Part shown: piece by piece, positions 6,328 through 12,760 of the stretch | How the letters are laid out: every line of letters begins with the position of its first letter | Numbering within the stretch: position 1 is the stretch's first letter | Notes under the pieces: model-generated | What the model was told of the DNA's origin: nothing | Database searches by the model: none | The model's input: the letters and a program-made list of their open reading frames with translations, nothing else | Assembly (NCBI GenBank): GCA_009784085.1 | Contig: WRCJ01000047.1 | Span: 1-12,760, forward strand | Length of the DNA stretch: 12,760 nt | Reading direction: 5' to 3' | Source: Oscillospiraceae bacterium | GTDB taxonomy: Bacteria; Bacillota; Clostridia; Oscillospirales; UBA929 | Position numbers and translations under genes: made by a program

Positions 6328-7209
6328 CTATATGCGTTTGAATTTTTTCTTTACGAGTTTTGTCGCGAAATTGACCAGCAATACGATCATGACAAGGATC
6401 GCGGCGATGCCATAGCCAGCCTCGAATTCCCCCTGCTCGTAGACATATACGTACAACGCCACGCTCAGGGTGCCGCCGCTGGTCCCCAGCGCCTGGAAAT
6501 AATTGGTCACTAGCTGATAGCCCACCCCCGCCGTAAAGATCAGCGCGGCACTTTCGCCCACGATGCGCCCGATAGCAAGGATACAACCGCCCACAATGCC
6601 GTCTAGGCTACTGGGCAGGATGATGGTGCGGATCATGTACCACTTGGTCGCGCCCAGGGCTACCGCGCCTTCGCGGTAAGAATCGGGCACGGTTTTGAGC
6701 GCCTCCTGCGTGGTGCGGACAATGATGGGCAACACCATGACCACAAGGGTGAGCGCACCGGACAGGATGCTGGCGCCCAGTCCCAGCATGCGGCAGAAGA
6801 AGAGATACCCGACCAGCCCGAAGATGATGGAAGGAATGCCTGTCAGCGTCTCGGCGGTGAACTCGATCATCCGCGCCAACCGTTTATGGGAGGCGTACTC
6901 GTTTAAGTATATGGACGCCCCGACGCCGATGGGCAACGAGATGAGCAGCGCCGTGATGATAATATAAAGGGTAAATAAGATGTTGGGGAAAATGCCGATG
7001 GTGTTTTTCAACGCGCTGCGCGCTGTCGTCAGGAACGCCCAATTGATGTTGCCAAGGCCATGGTACAGGATGAATCCAAGTAGCCCGACCAGCAGGGCCA
7101 CGGTGACGCCGGCGCACAGAAAAACGATCCCCTTGAGGAGCCCGCCGGAAATCCGGCGCCTAGCCGACAGTTTCTTGTTGCGCGAAGGCGTAGCGACCCC
7201 CCACCTCAC
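6328..7209 (-). CDS. pstA: Phosphate ABC transporter permease PstA
   Basis: PstA is one of the two membrane subunits of the high-affinity phosphate importer. The 293-aa product has six likely membrane helices (about residues 25-48, 76-101, 122-140, 150-166, 205-227 and 264-283). Its cytoplasmic EAA coupling loop, VPDSYREGAVALGATKWYMI (174-193), contacts PstB. The N-terminus is basic and cytoplasmic (RNKKLSARRR). The GTG start overlaps the pstC stop as GTGA and has GGAGG 8 nt upstream, within the end of pstC. Length and motifs are normal for the family. Confidence 0.95.
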   Translation of the reverse strand: MRWGVATPSRNKKLSARRRISGGLLKGIVFLCAGVTVALLVGLLGFILYHGLGNINWAFLTTARSALKNTIGIFPNILFTLYIIITALLISLPIGVGASIYLNEYASHKRLARMIEFTAETLTGIPSIIFGLVGYLFFCRMLGLGASILSGALTLVVMVLPIIVRTTQEALKTVPDSYREGAVALGATKWYMIRTIILPSSLDGIVGGCILAIGRIVGESAALIFTAGVGYQLVTNYFQALGTSGGTLSVALYVYVYEQGEFEAGYGIAAILVMIVLLVNFATKLVKKKFKRI

Positions 7210-8078
7210 GGTTTCTCCCTCCTCTTCAGGAAAGCGTTCAAGATGGTGTTGATCAGCATGATAAACACGTACAGCACCAGCGCGATGGAAAACAGCGCCT
7301 GCTGGCGCAGGCTGCCGGTTGGCGCGTAAGCCATCTCTTTGGTGATCGCCGTGGTGAGGAAGGAGACGCTCTTAAACAGCTCGGGCATGTTGGCCACGTT
7401 GCCGGCCACCATCATGACAGCCATGGCCTCGCCGATGGCGCGCCCTATGCCCAGCACAATGCCGGCGGCGATACCGCTTTTCGCGGCGGGTATGCTCACC
7501 CTGAAAATCGTCTCCATCTTGGTCGCGCCCAGCGCGAAACTGGCTTCCTCATATTCGCCAGGCACAGACACGAGGGCAGTCCTGGCCACGCTGATGATGC
7601 TGGGCAGGATCATCACGGCCAACACAATGATGGCGGCGAACAGGCTGGTCCCGTTTTTCAGTTGAAAGAACCTCATCACGGCCGGGACCAGCACGATCAT
7701 GCCGATCAGGCCGTACACCACCGATGGGATGCCCGCCAGCAGTTCCACGGCGGTGTTCACGACAGCCGCCACCTTTGGGCTGGCGACCTTGGCCAGGAAT
7801 ACCGCTGTCATCAGCCCCACCGGGACGCCGATCAGGCACGCGCCCAGCGTGCCGTAGACCGAGGTGAGGATAAAAGGCATGATCCCGAACAACGGTTCAC
7901 TGGCGGTGCTTTGCCACACCTGGCCGAACAAGAAATCGACCAATCCGATCTCACGGATAGCCGGAATCCCGCTGATGATCAAATAAGCCGTAATACCAAG
8001 AACCGCAACAATGGTCACCATGCCGCACACGAAAAAGACGCTGCCCATAATCCGCTCGACGGCGGCTTTAGCCTTCAT
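7206..8078 (-). CDS. pstC: Phosphate ABC transporter permease PstC
   Basis: PstC pairs with PstA to form the phosphate channel. The 290-aa protein has about six membrane helices (roughly 12-36, 66-95, 113-134, 146-166, 203-225 and 261-283). The EAA-type loop VPGEYEEASFALGATKMETI (172-191) is followed by GIVLGIGRAIGEAMAV, the conserved Pst permease helix. The ATG is preceded by a purine-rich AGAGGGGGG tract. It lies 137 bp downstream of pstS beyond a hairpin, and its stop overlaps the pstA GTG, so pstC and pstA are probably translated together. Confidence 0.95.
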   Translation of the reverse strand: MKAKAAVERIMGSVFFVCGMVTIVAVLGITAYLIISGIPAIREIGLVDFLFGQVWQSTASEPLFGIMPFILTSVYGTLGACLIGVPVGLMTAVFLAKVASPKVAAVVNTAVELLAGIPSVVYGLIGMIVLVPAVMRFFQLKNGTSLFAAIIVLAVMILPSIISVARTALVSVPGEYEEASFALGATKMETIFRVSIPAAKSGIAAGIVLGIGRAIGEAMAVMMVAGNVANMPELFKSVSFLTTAITKEMAYAPTGSLRQQALFSIALVLYVFIMLINTILNAFLKRREKP

Positions 8079-8103
8079 GGCGCCCCCCTCTTTACCCGAT
8101 CAT

Positions 8104-8140
8104 TCTATACCATATATCTTTATACCATATGCCATATATA
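8104..8140 (-). promoter_or_regulatory. A+T-rich direct repeats upstream of pstC
   Basis: Within the pstS-pstC gap the sequence TATACCATAT occurs at 8106-8115 and again at 8121-8130, 15 bp apart, followed by CCATATATA (8132-8140). On the minus strand this gives several TATA-like hexamers but no convincing -35 box. It could be a protein-binding site, a secondary promoter for pstC, or an mRNA processing region. Confidence 0.25.
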
Positions 8141-8156
8141 AACCAGACTGGGACCG

Positions 8157-8191
8157 ATAAAAGGCGGCTGCATGTACAGGCCGCCCTTTTA
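8157..8191 (-). terminator. Hairpin with T-run after pstS, probable attenuator
   Basis: On the minus strand, 25 bp after the pstS stop, AAAAGGGCGGC pairs with GCCGCCTTTT around an 11-nt loop, with one unpaired G, and continues TTTTATC. This is the form of an intrinsic terminator. It lies inside the operon, so partial read-through would give more PstS than permease, an arrangement common in binding-protein transport operons. Confidence 0.6.
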
Positions 8192-8215
8192 CCGGTCGAG
8201 GTGTGGAAATTATCT

Positions 8216-9160
8216 TTATCGCGGCTGTACCGCGCCGGCGTTGGCGATGATCTCGGCGACTTCAGGACTCATCGAGAATTCGAGGAACGCCTTTGCCTCC
8301 GCCGACAGTTCTTTGCCGGTGATCGTCACGAAGACGAAGGGCCGCTGTACGGCGTAACTGCCGTCGAGCACAGTCTCTTCCGTGCAGGCGACGCCGTTGA
8401 CCGTGACTTTCTTGACCGTATCCTTGAGGGCCGAGAGAGACGCGTATCCGATGGCGTTTGGATTGGCTTCCACTGCGGTGATCACGGCGCCGGTGGACGT
8501 CTGCTCCTGATCGTAGAGGCATTTTTCCTTTACGCCTATGATGTCCTCAAAGCCGTCCCGGGTCCCCGAACCCGGCTCGCGCCCGACAAGGGCCACCGGT
8601 CCATCCTCGCCGCCCACGTCTTTCCAGTTGGTGATCTCGCCAGTATACAGACCCGCGATTTGCTCTTTGGTGAGATCGGTCACGGTGCTGCTGTTGTTGA
8701 CGATGATGGCGATGCCGTCCAGCGCGAATACATGGGCATCCAATCCGGTTTCGGAATCTTTCAGCGCCCGGCTGGACAAGCCGATGTCCACGGCGCCCTC
8801 GGCGGCGTCGTTGATGCCCGCGCTCGAACCCGGCGACTCATAGGTAATCACCACGCCGGGATGATCTGCGCGAAAAGCCTCAATGAGGGAATTGAGCACT
8901 TTATCCACCGAGGTGGATCCGCTGGTGGAAACCGTCCCGCTGAGTTCGGTGGGGGGGTCATCGGTAGCCGGATTGTCAGGCGTCGCCTCAGGCGTGGACT
9001 CGGGCGTGGACTCGGGCGTGGACTCAGGTGTGGACGTAGGCGTCGTCGCGGCGGCGGATGGGGGGGTCGTGCCGCCGCCACAACCGGCGAACAGGGAAAA
9101 CGCGAACAGGCAGATGACAACCAGACCAATTAGCTTTTTCAATTGTTTCAACTTTTTCAT
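8216..9160 (-). CDS. pstS: Phosphate-binding lipoprotein PstS
   Basis: PstS captures inorganic phosphate outside the membrane and delivers it to PstC/PstA. The 314-aa precursor has a lipoprotein signal: basic MKKLKQLKK, hydrophobic 11-24, lipobox LFAGC with Cys27 as the lipidated residue. A Thr/Ser/Pro-rich linker (28-73) containing (STPE)4 holds the domain off the membrane. The binding domain has the expected phosphate-contact loops: STSGSTSV (78-85), SPGSSAGIND, and REPGSGTRDGFE. A GAGGAG ribosome binding site stands about 11 nt before the ATG, slightly far but the best choice. It is the first gene behind the operator/promoter and is followed by the hairpin, fitting its need for high expression. 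The lipid anchor indicates a Gram-positive type cell. Confidence 0.96.
   Translation of the reverse strand: MKKLKQLKKLIGLVVICLFAFSLFAGCGGGTTPPSAAATTPTSTPESTPESTPESTPEATPDNPATDDPPTELSGTVSTSGSTSVDKVLNSLIEAFRADHPGVVITYESPGSSAGINDAAEGAVDIGLSSRALKDSETGLDAHVFALDGIAIIVNNSSTVTDLTKEQIAGLYTGEITNWKDVGGEDGPVALVGREPGSGTRDGFEDIIGVKEKCLYDQEQTSTGAVITAVEANPNAIGYASLSALKDTVKKVTVNGVACTEETVLDGSYAVQRPFVFVTITGKELSAEAKAFLEFSMSPEVAEIIANAGAVQPR
8987..9034 (-). repeat. 12-bp tandem repeat encoding (STPE)4 in PstS
   Basis: Four near-identical 12-bp units (reading GGCGTGGACTCG-like on the plus strand) encode Ser-Thr-Pro-Glu four times in the linker behind the lipidated cysteine. The unit length preserves the frame, so copy number could vary between strains and change only tether length. 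Confidence 0.85.
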
Positions 9161-9209
9161 CTTTTCTTATTCTCCTCTACGTTTGATGTTGGTTTTTTAA
9201 GCCGTCTCC

Positions 9210-9218
9210 ATTGTAGCA
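9210..9218 (-). promoter_or_regulatory. Extended -10 element of the pst-pho operon promoter
   Basis: On the minus strand TGCTACAAT forms an extended -10 (TACAAT at 9210-9215). There is no recognisable -35 hexamer at 17 bp, where TAGTCC is found, as expected of an activator-dependent promoter. Transcription would start near 9203, leaving a leader of about 40 nt before pstS. Confidence 0.65.
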
Positions 9219-9236
9219 GGAGAATACCGAGGGGAC

Positions 9237-9275
9237 TACCAAGTAGTTGTAAAGTTTATGTATGGTTTTTGTAAA
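9237..9275 (-). promoter_or_regulatory. Pho operator: four TTTACA-like hexamers with 11-bp period
   Basis: On the minus strand the hexamers TTTACA (9270-9275), CATACA (9259-9264), TTTACA (9248-9253) and TTGGTA (9237-9242) follow each other with exactly 5-bp spacers. This matches the known Gram-positive PhoP-binding array of TT(A/T/C)ACA-like direct repeats, where two dimers bind one face of the helix. The last unit ends 21 bp before the -10 box, a suitable place for activation. The array begins just after the recD2 stop. Confidence 0.82.
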
Positions 9276-9276
9276 G

Positions 9277-11625
9277 TCATCCTTCCCCGCACAGCCGCCT
9301 ACGCAATCCTGAATAGCGTCCGTAGGCGCGCAGATTTCTTGCCATGCCGTACAACGTTTCCTCGTCGCCCACCACAATCATCAGTTCCTTTGCCCGCGTG
9401 ACGGCGGTGTAGAGCACCTTCCGGTTCATCAGCAGCGGCGGGCCCGGCAACGCCGCCAGCACCACCGCGCGGTATTCGCTGCCCTGCGCCTTGTGTACGG
9501 TCATGGCAAAGGCCGGCTCCAGATCGCCCAGCATATCGAAGGTGTACGTCACGATGCGATCCTCGTAGGAGACAATCAGCTGCTCGGCGCGGGCGTCCAC
9601 AGCCAGCACGACGCCCACATCGCCGTTGAATACGCCCATGCCGCCCTCTTTGCCGTCGCCCGTGCGCCACAACAGGTTGTAGTTGTTCCTGATTTGCATG
9701 ACCCTGTCGCCCACGCGGTACACGAACGAACCAAAGCGGTGCTCCGGTTTGTCGGCGGCGGCTGGGTTGAGGGCGTCTTGCAGGCGCCTGTTGAGCTGGA
9801 TGACGCCCGTCTGGCCCCGGCGCGTGGGGGACAGCACCTGGATGTGTTCCGGGGGGATGCCCATCTTGCTGGGCAGACGGTCGGAACATAGTTCTGCGAT
9901 GGTCTCTTGCGCGGCTTGCGGGTTGCGGCGGGACAAAAAAAAGAAGTCGTCCCCGTTTTGGCGCAAGGGGCTCAGCTCGCCCCTGTTGATTTCATGGGCG
10001 CGCATGATGATGCGGCTTTGCTTGGCCTGCCGGAACACCTCGGACAGGTGGACAGACGGAATCACGCCGCTCTTCAGCAGATCGGACAGCACATGCCCCG
10101 GCCCCACCGACGGGAGCTGGTCGGGGTCGCCCACCAACACCAGGCGCGCGTGGGGCGGCAGGGCGGCCACCAGCGATCGCATGAGCAGGATGTCCACCAT
10201 GGATACCTCGTCCACGACGACTACGTCGGTTTTGAGAGGGTTGTCCTCGTGGCGGGCGAAGGACATGACCCCATCGTCCCCATCGAAGACCACCTCCAAG
10301 AGGCGATGTATGGTGCTGGCTTCCTCCCCGGTCAGCTCGCTCATCCGTTTGGCCGCGCGCCCGGTGGGCGCGGCCAGCATTGTTTTTAGGTTCAGTTCGC
10401 CGAACAGCGCCAGCATGGCCCGCAACGTGGTGGTCTTGCCGGTACCCGGGCCGCCGGTGAGCAGCATCGCCTGATGCTGGGCCGCCATCATGAGCGCTTC
10501 CTTTTGCGCGGGCGCATAACGCACGCCGAGCTGCCGCTGTACCCCGGCAATCAGTTCGGGAAGCGACTCCGGCGCAGGCAACATGCGGTTCATGGCGCGC
10601 AACCTGCCTGCCACCATACATTCGGCCTCGTAGAGGGCGGACAGATAGCAAACAGGCCGCCGCCCCCCCTCCTCGCGTACCACGCTACCTTCTTCGGCCA
10701 GATCGCGTGTGGCGGTATGGATCTCCTCTTCTTCGGCGCCGATGAGGGCGGACACGGCGCCGGACAGCTTATCTTCCGGGAGATAGACATGCCCGCTCTC
10801 ATAGGCGTTGATCATCAGCTCATAGCGCACGGCGGCCCGTAGGCGACGCGGATCGTCGGCATCGAAAGCCAGGCTGCCGGCCAGCTTGTCGGCCACGGAA
10901 AATTCCACAAAAAAAGGATCGCCCACCAACAGGTAGGGATCGTCGCATACCTCCTCAATCGCCTCGGCGCCGTACAGCTTGGCTAAGGGGACCGACAGAT
11001 GGGACGGCAACTCGTTGTGGCACAAAAACTCCATCAATCTCCGGGTGCTGTTTTGCCGGGCGAAGGAGTCCCCAATGAGTGCCGCGCGCCGGGCGGTGAT
11101 GCCGGGGACTTCGACAAGCCGCTCCGGTTGCAAGGCCATCACCGACAGCGTATCTTCGCCAAAACAGGCGACCAGTTTGGCCGCCGTGGCTTTCCCGACG
11201 CCGCTCACCACGCGGGAAGATAGGTATTCCTCGATGGATTCCGTATCGGTGGGCAGGATGCGCACGATGGTCGCGGCCTTGAATTGCGACCCGTACTGGG
11301 GATGGGAATGCCAGCATCCGGTGGCTTCTATGCGCTCGCCTGGGGCGGGATCGGGCGCAATCCCGACCAGCGTGGTTTCGCCGCCGCCGCTGTCACCGCC
11401 AATGCCACCAATGCCGCCGTTGTCACCGTCAATGCCACCGCTGCCGCCGCCGCTGTCACCGCCGCTGTCGCCGCCGCTGTCGCCGCTGTCCCGCTTTATC
11501 TTTAACACGACATACCCGTTGCGTGGGTTTGCGTACACCACGTCAACCAGCCTGCCCGTTATGGTCTCGACCTGGGAATTCGGAATTGGGGACTCAGCGT
11601 TCGGCATTTTTTCCATATTTGTCAC
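9277..11625 (-). CDS. recD2: RecD2-type DNA helicase with Gly/Ser/Asp-rich insert
   Basis: RecD2 is a 5'-3' superfamily 1B helicase of genome maintenance found in bacteria lacking RecBC. The 782-aa protein has the expected parts: N-terminal OB-like domain (TGRLVDVVYANPRNGYVVLK from 23), helix-hairpin-helix region (VVSGVGKATAAKLV at 139-152, VEVPGITARRAALI at 171-184), Walker A GGPGTGKTTT (391-400), motif Ia AAPTGRAAKRM (418-428), Walker B VVVVDEVSMVD (468-478), motif III VGDPDQLPSVGPG (498-510), motif IV SEVFRQA (528-534), motif V TVHKAQGSEY (709-718) and motif VI LYTAVTRAK (738-746). Two oddities: residues 46-83 are a Gly/Ser/Asp repeat between two strands of the first domain, and the first 18 residues (with NAESPIPNSQ) precede where relatives start. 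The GTG start overlaps the upstream protease stop as GTGA; an ATG at 11616 is an alternative. The ribosome binding site is weak. Confidence 0.95.
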   Translation of the reverse strand: MTNMEKMPNAESPIPNSQVETITGRLVDVVYANPRNGYVVLKIKRDSGDSGGDSGGDSGGGSGGIDGDNGGIGGIGGDSGGGETTLVGIAPDPAPGERIEATGCWHSHPQYGSQFKAATIVRILPTDTESIEEYLSSRVVSGVGKATAAKLVACFGEDTLSVMALQPERLVEVPGITARRAALIGDSFARQNSTRRLMEFLCHNELPSHLSVPLAKLYGAEAIEEVCDDPYLLVGDPFFVEFSVADKLAGSLAFDADDPRRLRAAVRYELMINAYESGHVYLPEDKLSGAVSALIGAEEEEIHTATRDLAEEGSVVREEGGRRPVCYLSALYEAECMVAGRLRAMNRMLPAPESLPELIAGVQRQLGVRYAPAQKEALMMAAQHQAMLLTGGPGTGKTTTLRAMLALFGELNLKTMLAAPTGRAAKRMSELTGEEASTIHRLLEVVFDGDDGVMSFARHEDNPLKTDVVVVDEVSMVDILLMRSLVAALPPHARLVLVGDPDQLPSVGPGHVLSDLLKSGVIPSVHLSEVFRQAKQSRIIMRAHEINRGELSPLRQNGDDFFFLSRRNPQAAQETIAELCSDRLPSKMGIPPEHIQVLSPTRRGQTGVIQLNRRLQDALNPAAADKPEHRFGSFVYRVGDRVMQIRNNYNLLWRTGDGKEGGMGVFNGDVGVVLAVDARAEQLIVSYEDRIVTYTFDMLGDLEPAFAMTVHKAQGSEYRAVVLAALPGPPLLMNRKVLYTAVTRAKELMIVVGDEETLYGMARNLRAYGRYSGLRRRLCGEG
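11374..11490 (-). repeat. Degenerate 9-bp repeat encoding the Gly-rich insert of RecD2
   Basis: The stretch is built of degenerate 9-bp units reading like CCGCTGTCG/CCGCTGTCA or CCAATGCCG on the plus strand, giving repeats of GDS, GGDSGG and GGI. It is in frame and encodes about 38 residues not expected in this domain of RecD2. Confidence 0.8.
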
Positions 11626-12527
11626 TCGCCGCGCCCATCACTCCCAGGCAACGCAACCTCCGCCTCCGTCGACGCCGCGTTCTGCATCCCGCATCCCGCA
11701 CCCCTCATCACAGGGACGGCGGCGGGGCATCGCATCAGGAAGAAAGCGCCGACAGCCAGCAGGAGTACGCCGGGAATCAGGAGGGCATACAGTGTCAGCT
11801 CTACCCCCATGTCTTCGATAAGCCCGACGATGACGTTGGGCAAGTTGAAGGCGAAATGCCCGACAATGCACAGCCATAATTTGCGGTAGCGGACATACAG
11901 GTACCCGAAGACGGCGCCCACGGCAAAGGCGTATAGGCCCTGCACCAGGTTCATATGCACAAGGCCAAACATCGCTGCTTGGACAAGCACCGCCACCCAA
12001 GGCCGGTTCCACAGCAACAAGCGGTTGAGGACAATGCCGCGGAAGCAGAGTTCTTCCACGATGGGCGCCCCGATGGCAAGCGCTAGGAACTGAATAACAA
12101 CAGACCCGCTCGACAGGGCTTCCTCCAAGAGGGCATAGGATTCGCCCACATCGACGAAGGAAAGGAGGATGCCCACCAACAGGGTTAGCCCGATGCATGA
12201 CGCCGCACAGGAAGCGGCTATCAAAGCAGTGCCGGGGTTCTTCTGATACTGGGGGATCCACTTGCGCATGCCGCGCCAGATGAGCCACAGCGGAATCAAG
12301 CTTATGATTTGAAATACGAAGGTGATGGCCAGGGTGTTTTCTGTCGTCCACCGCACAAGCTCTTCGACAAACTTATCAATATCGAGGGAGTCGAGGGGCG
12401 CATTCAGCGTGTAATACACGACCCAACCTATGATTGCCACGATTGTGACCACGAATTGGACGCCCACAAAAATCAGCACAGGGTAGATGGCTTGCCAGAT
12501 CAGGCGGCTTTTGGAAGGGAGTTGCAT
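11622..12527 (-). CDS. CPBP-family intramembrane metalloprotease
   Basis: This 301-aa polytopic membrane protein carries the three CPBP (Abi/Rce1-like) motifs: EELCFRG with Glu158, Glu159 and Arg163; FGLVH with His191; and GHFAFN with His224 and Asn228. These are the metal-binding and catalytic positions, so it should be an active protease, substrate unknown. Membrane helices are likely at about 12-39, 65-85, 101-124, 142-157, 177-194, 197-213 and 243-266. I chose the ATG at 12527 because GGAGAG lies 4 nt upstream and the membrane core begins soon after; an open frame continues to 12698 but crosses the promoter and a repeat. The last 30 residues (RGAGCGMQNAASTEAE...) are low-complexity and lie beyond the last helix. 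Its stop overlaps the recD2 GTG, so the two genes are probably co-expressed; a functional link is not evident. Confidence 0.9.
   Translation of the reverse strand: MQLPSKSRLIWQAIYPVLIFVGVQFVVTIVAIIGWVVYYTLNAPLDSLDIDKFVEELVRWTTENTLAITFVFQIISLIPLWLIWRGMRKWIPQYQKNPGTALIAASCAASCIGLTLLVGILLSFVDVGESYALLEEALSSGSVVIQFLALAIGAPIVEELCFRGIVLNRLLLWNRPWVAVLVQAAMFGLVHMNLVQGLYAFAVGAVFGYLYVRYRKLWLCIVGHFAFNLPNVIVGLIEDMGVELTLYALLIPGVLLLAVGAFFLMRCPAAVPVMRGAGCGMQNAASTEAEVALPGSDGRGE
11681..11700 (-). repeat. Short tandem repeat in the CPBP gene tail
   Basis: On the minus strand the unit GCGGGAT is repeated in TGCGGGATGCGGGATGCAGA. It encodes part of the GCGMQNA tail beyond the last membrane helix. Such units are typical of repeat-derived gene ends. 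Confidence 0.5.
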
Positions 12528-12542
12528 ACGGCTCTCCGACCT

Positions 12543-12580
12543 TTCACATTGACATTGACCATTGACATTCACATTGACAT
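12543..12580 (-). repeat. Hexamer repeat array in the CPBP gene leader
   Basis: On the minus strand six units of GTCAAT or GTGAAT/GTGAAA (one lengthened by a G) lie between the -10 box and the ribosome binding site of the CPBP gene. They would form most of the transcript leader. Changes in copy number would alter leader length, not the protein. Confidence 0.7.
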
Positions 12581-12581
12581 A

Positions 12582-12610
12582 AGTATACCACAAATGGGCC
12601 ATGAATTCAA
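12582..12610 (-). promoter_or_regulatory. Sigma-70 type promoter for the CPBP-recD2 unit
   Basis: On the minus strand TTGAAT (12605-12610) and TATACT (12582-12587) are separated by exactly 17 bp, with TGG directly before the -10 giving an extended form. The predicted start of transcription is near 12575, about 48 nt before the ATG at 12527. Confidence 0.7.
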
Positions 12611-12760
12611 TCCTGAAATCCCGATGGAAAAAACAGGGGTAAGTTGACAAGTTAAGCGCAACCGGGGCGGGGGCGTGGGGATGCATTAAGTCGTGCAAAC
12701 TGAAGAGTATTGAGAAGATGCAGTTAGTCTTTCCGAACGGAAAGACCCACCCTCTTTTCC
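12611..12760. other. Right-edge region without a recognisable gene
   Basis: No coding region is supported here. The only clear structure is a perfect 9-bp inverted repeat, GTCTTTCCG (12727-12735) and CGGAAAGAC (12738-12746), with a 2-nt centre (GAAC if read as a tetraloop). It could be the end signal of a gene beyond the window. The plus-strand downstream sequence CCACCCTCTTTTCC is pyrimidine-rich but not a proper T-run. Confidence 0.45.

Noticed and set aside
8129..9133. Plus-strand open frame (334 codons) ending in a Gly/Arg repeat
   Set aside because: It is antisense to pstS; the GRGLGRGL repeat is the complement of the STPE linker codons.
9191..9200. T-run (GGTTTTTTAA) as a terminator between recD2 and pstS
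   Set aside because: No stem precedes it on the plus strand, and on the minus strand it reads as an A-run in the pstS leader.
10979..11821. Plus-strand open frame with a Pro/Met/Ser repeat
   Set aside because: Antisense to recD2 and the CPBP gene; the PPMPPLSP repeat is the complement of the Gly-rich insert.
12528..12698. Longer N-terminus for the CPBP protease
   Set aside because: The extension crosses a good promoter and the hexamer array (NVNVNGQCQCE), while a ribosome binding site supports the ATG at 12527.

Overview
The window looks like a chromosomal segment of a fairly G+C-rich, probably Gram-positive bacterium of the Bacillota (Clostridia-like). This rests on AGGAGG-type ribosome binding sites, a lipoprotein-type PstS, a RecD2-type helicase without RecBC partners, a PhoP/PhoR-type two-component system, and a phosphate-regulon operator made of TTTACA-like hexamers every 11 bp, the form known from Bacillus PhoP rather than the enterobacterial Pho box. 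The species cannot be named from the sequence. Almost everything is transcribed from the minus strand; the only plus-strand gene is a dead transposase at the left edge.

Reading in the direction of transcription (right to left): a promoter near 12582-12610 drives a CPBP-family membrane protease (to 11622) and, through a GTGA stop/start overlap, the helicase recD2 (to 9277). Next comes a 116-bp control region with four TTTACA-like hexamers in exact 11-bp phase (9237-9275) and an extended -10 box (9210-9215). It opens a complete phosphate-starvation operon: pstS (binding lipoprotein), a hairpin that probably attenuates read-through, pstC and pstA (permease), pstB (ATPase), phoU, then the response regulator (phoP/phoB type) and sensor kinase (phoR type). 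Overlaps of the ATGA/GTGA kind join pstC-pstA, phoU-phoP and phoP-phoR. The genes form a closed circuit: PstSCAB imports phosphate, PhoU relays transporter state to PhoR, and PhoP should act on the operator in front of pstS, which would place its own gene under self-control.

Left of phoR the character changes. At 2019-2306 lies a G+C-rich array of a dispersed-type repeat: two near-identical 89-bp copies 116 bp apart plus a partial third copy that supplies the last codons and stop of phoR. Beyond it is an A+T-rich island (about 970-1990) with two small, unrecognised membrane-anchored proteins, and then an IS21-family istA remnant (1 to about 880) that is frameshifted and cut off before its C-terminal part.

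The core operon is conventional. What stands out is how often short repeats have entered or expanded inside genes: the phoR tail, a Gly/Ser/Asp insert in RecD2, a (STPE)4 linker in PstS, a 9-bp repeat at the start of phoP, repeat-like sequence at the CPBP/recD2 junction, and a hexamer array in the CPBP leader. No RNA genes, CRISPR arrays or defence systems were seen, and I see no clearly new multi-gene system.
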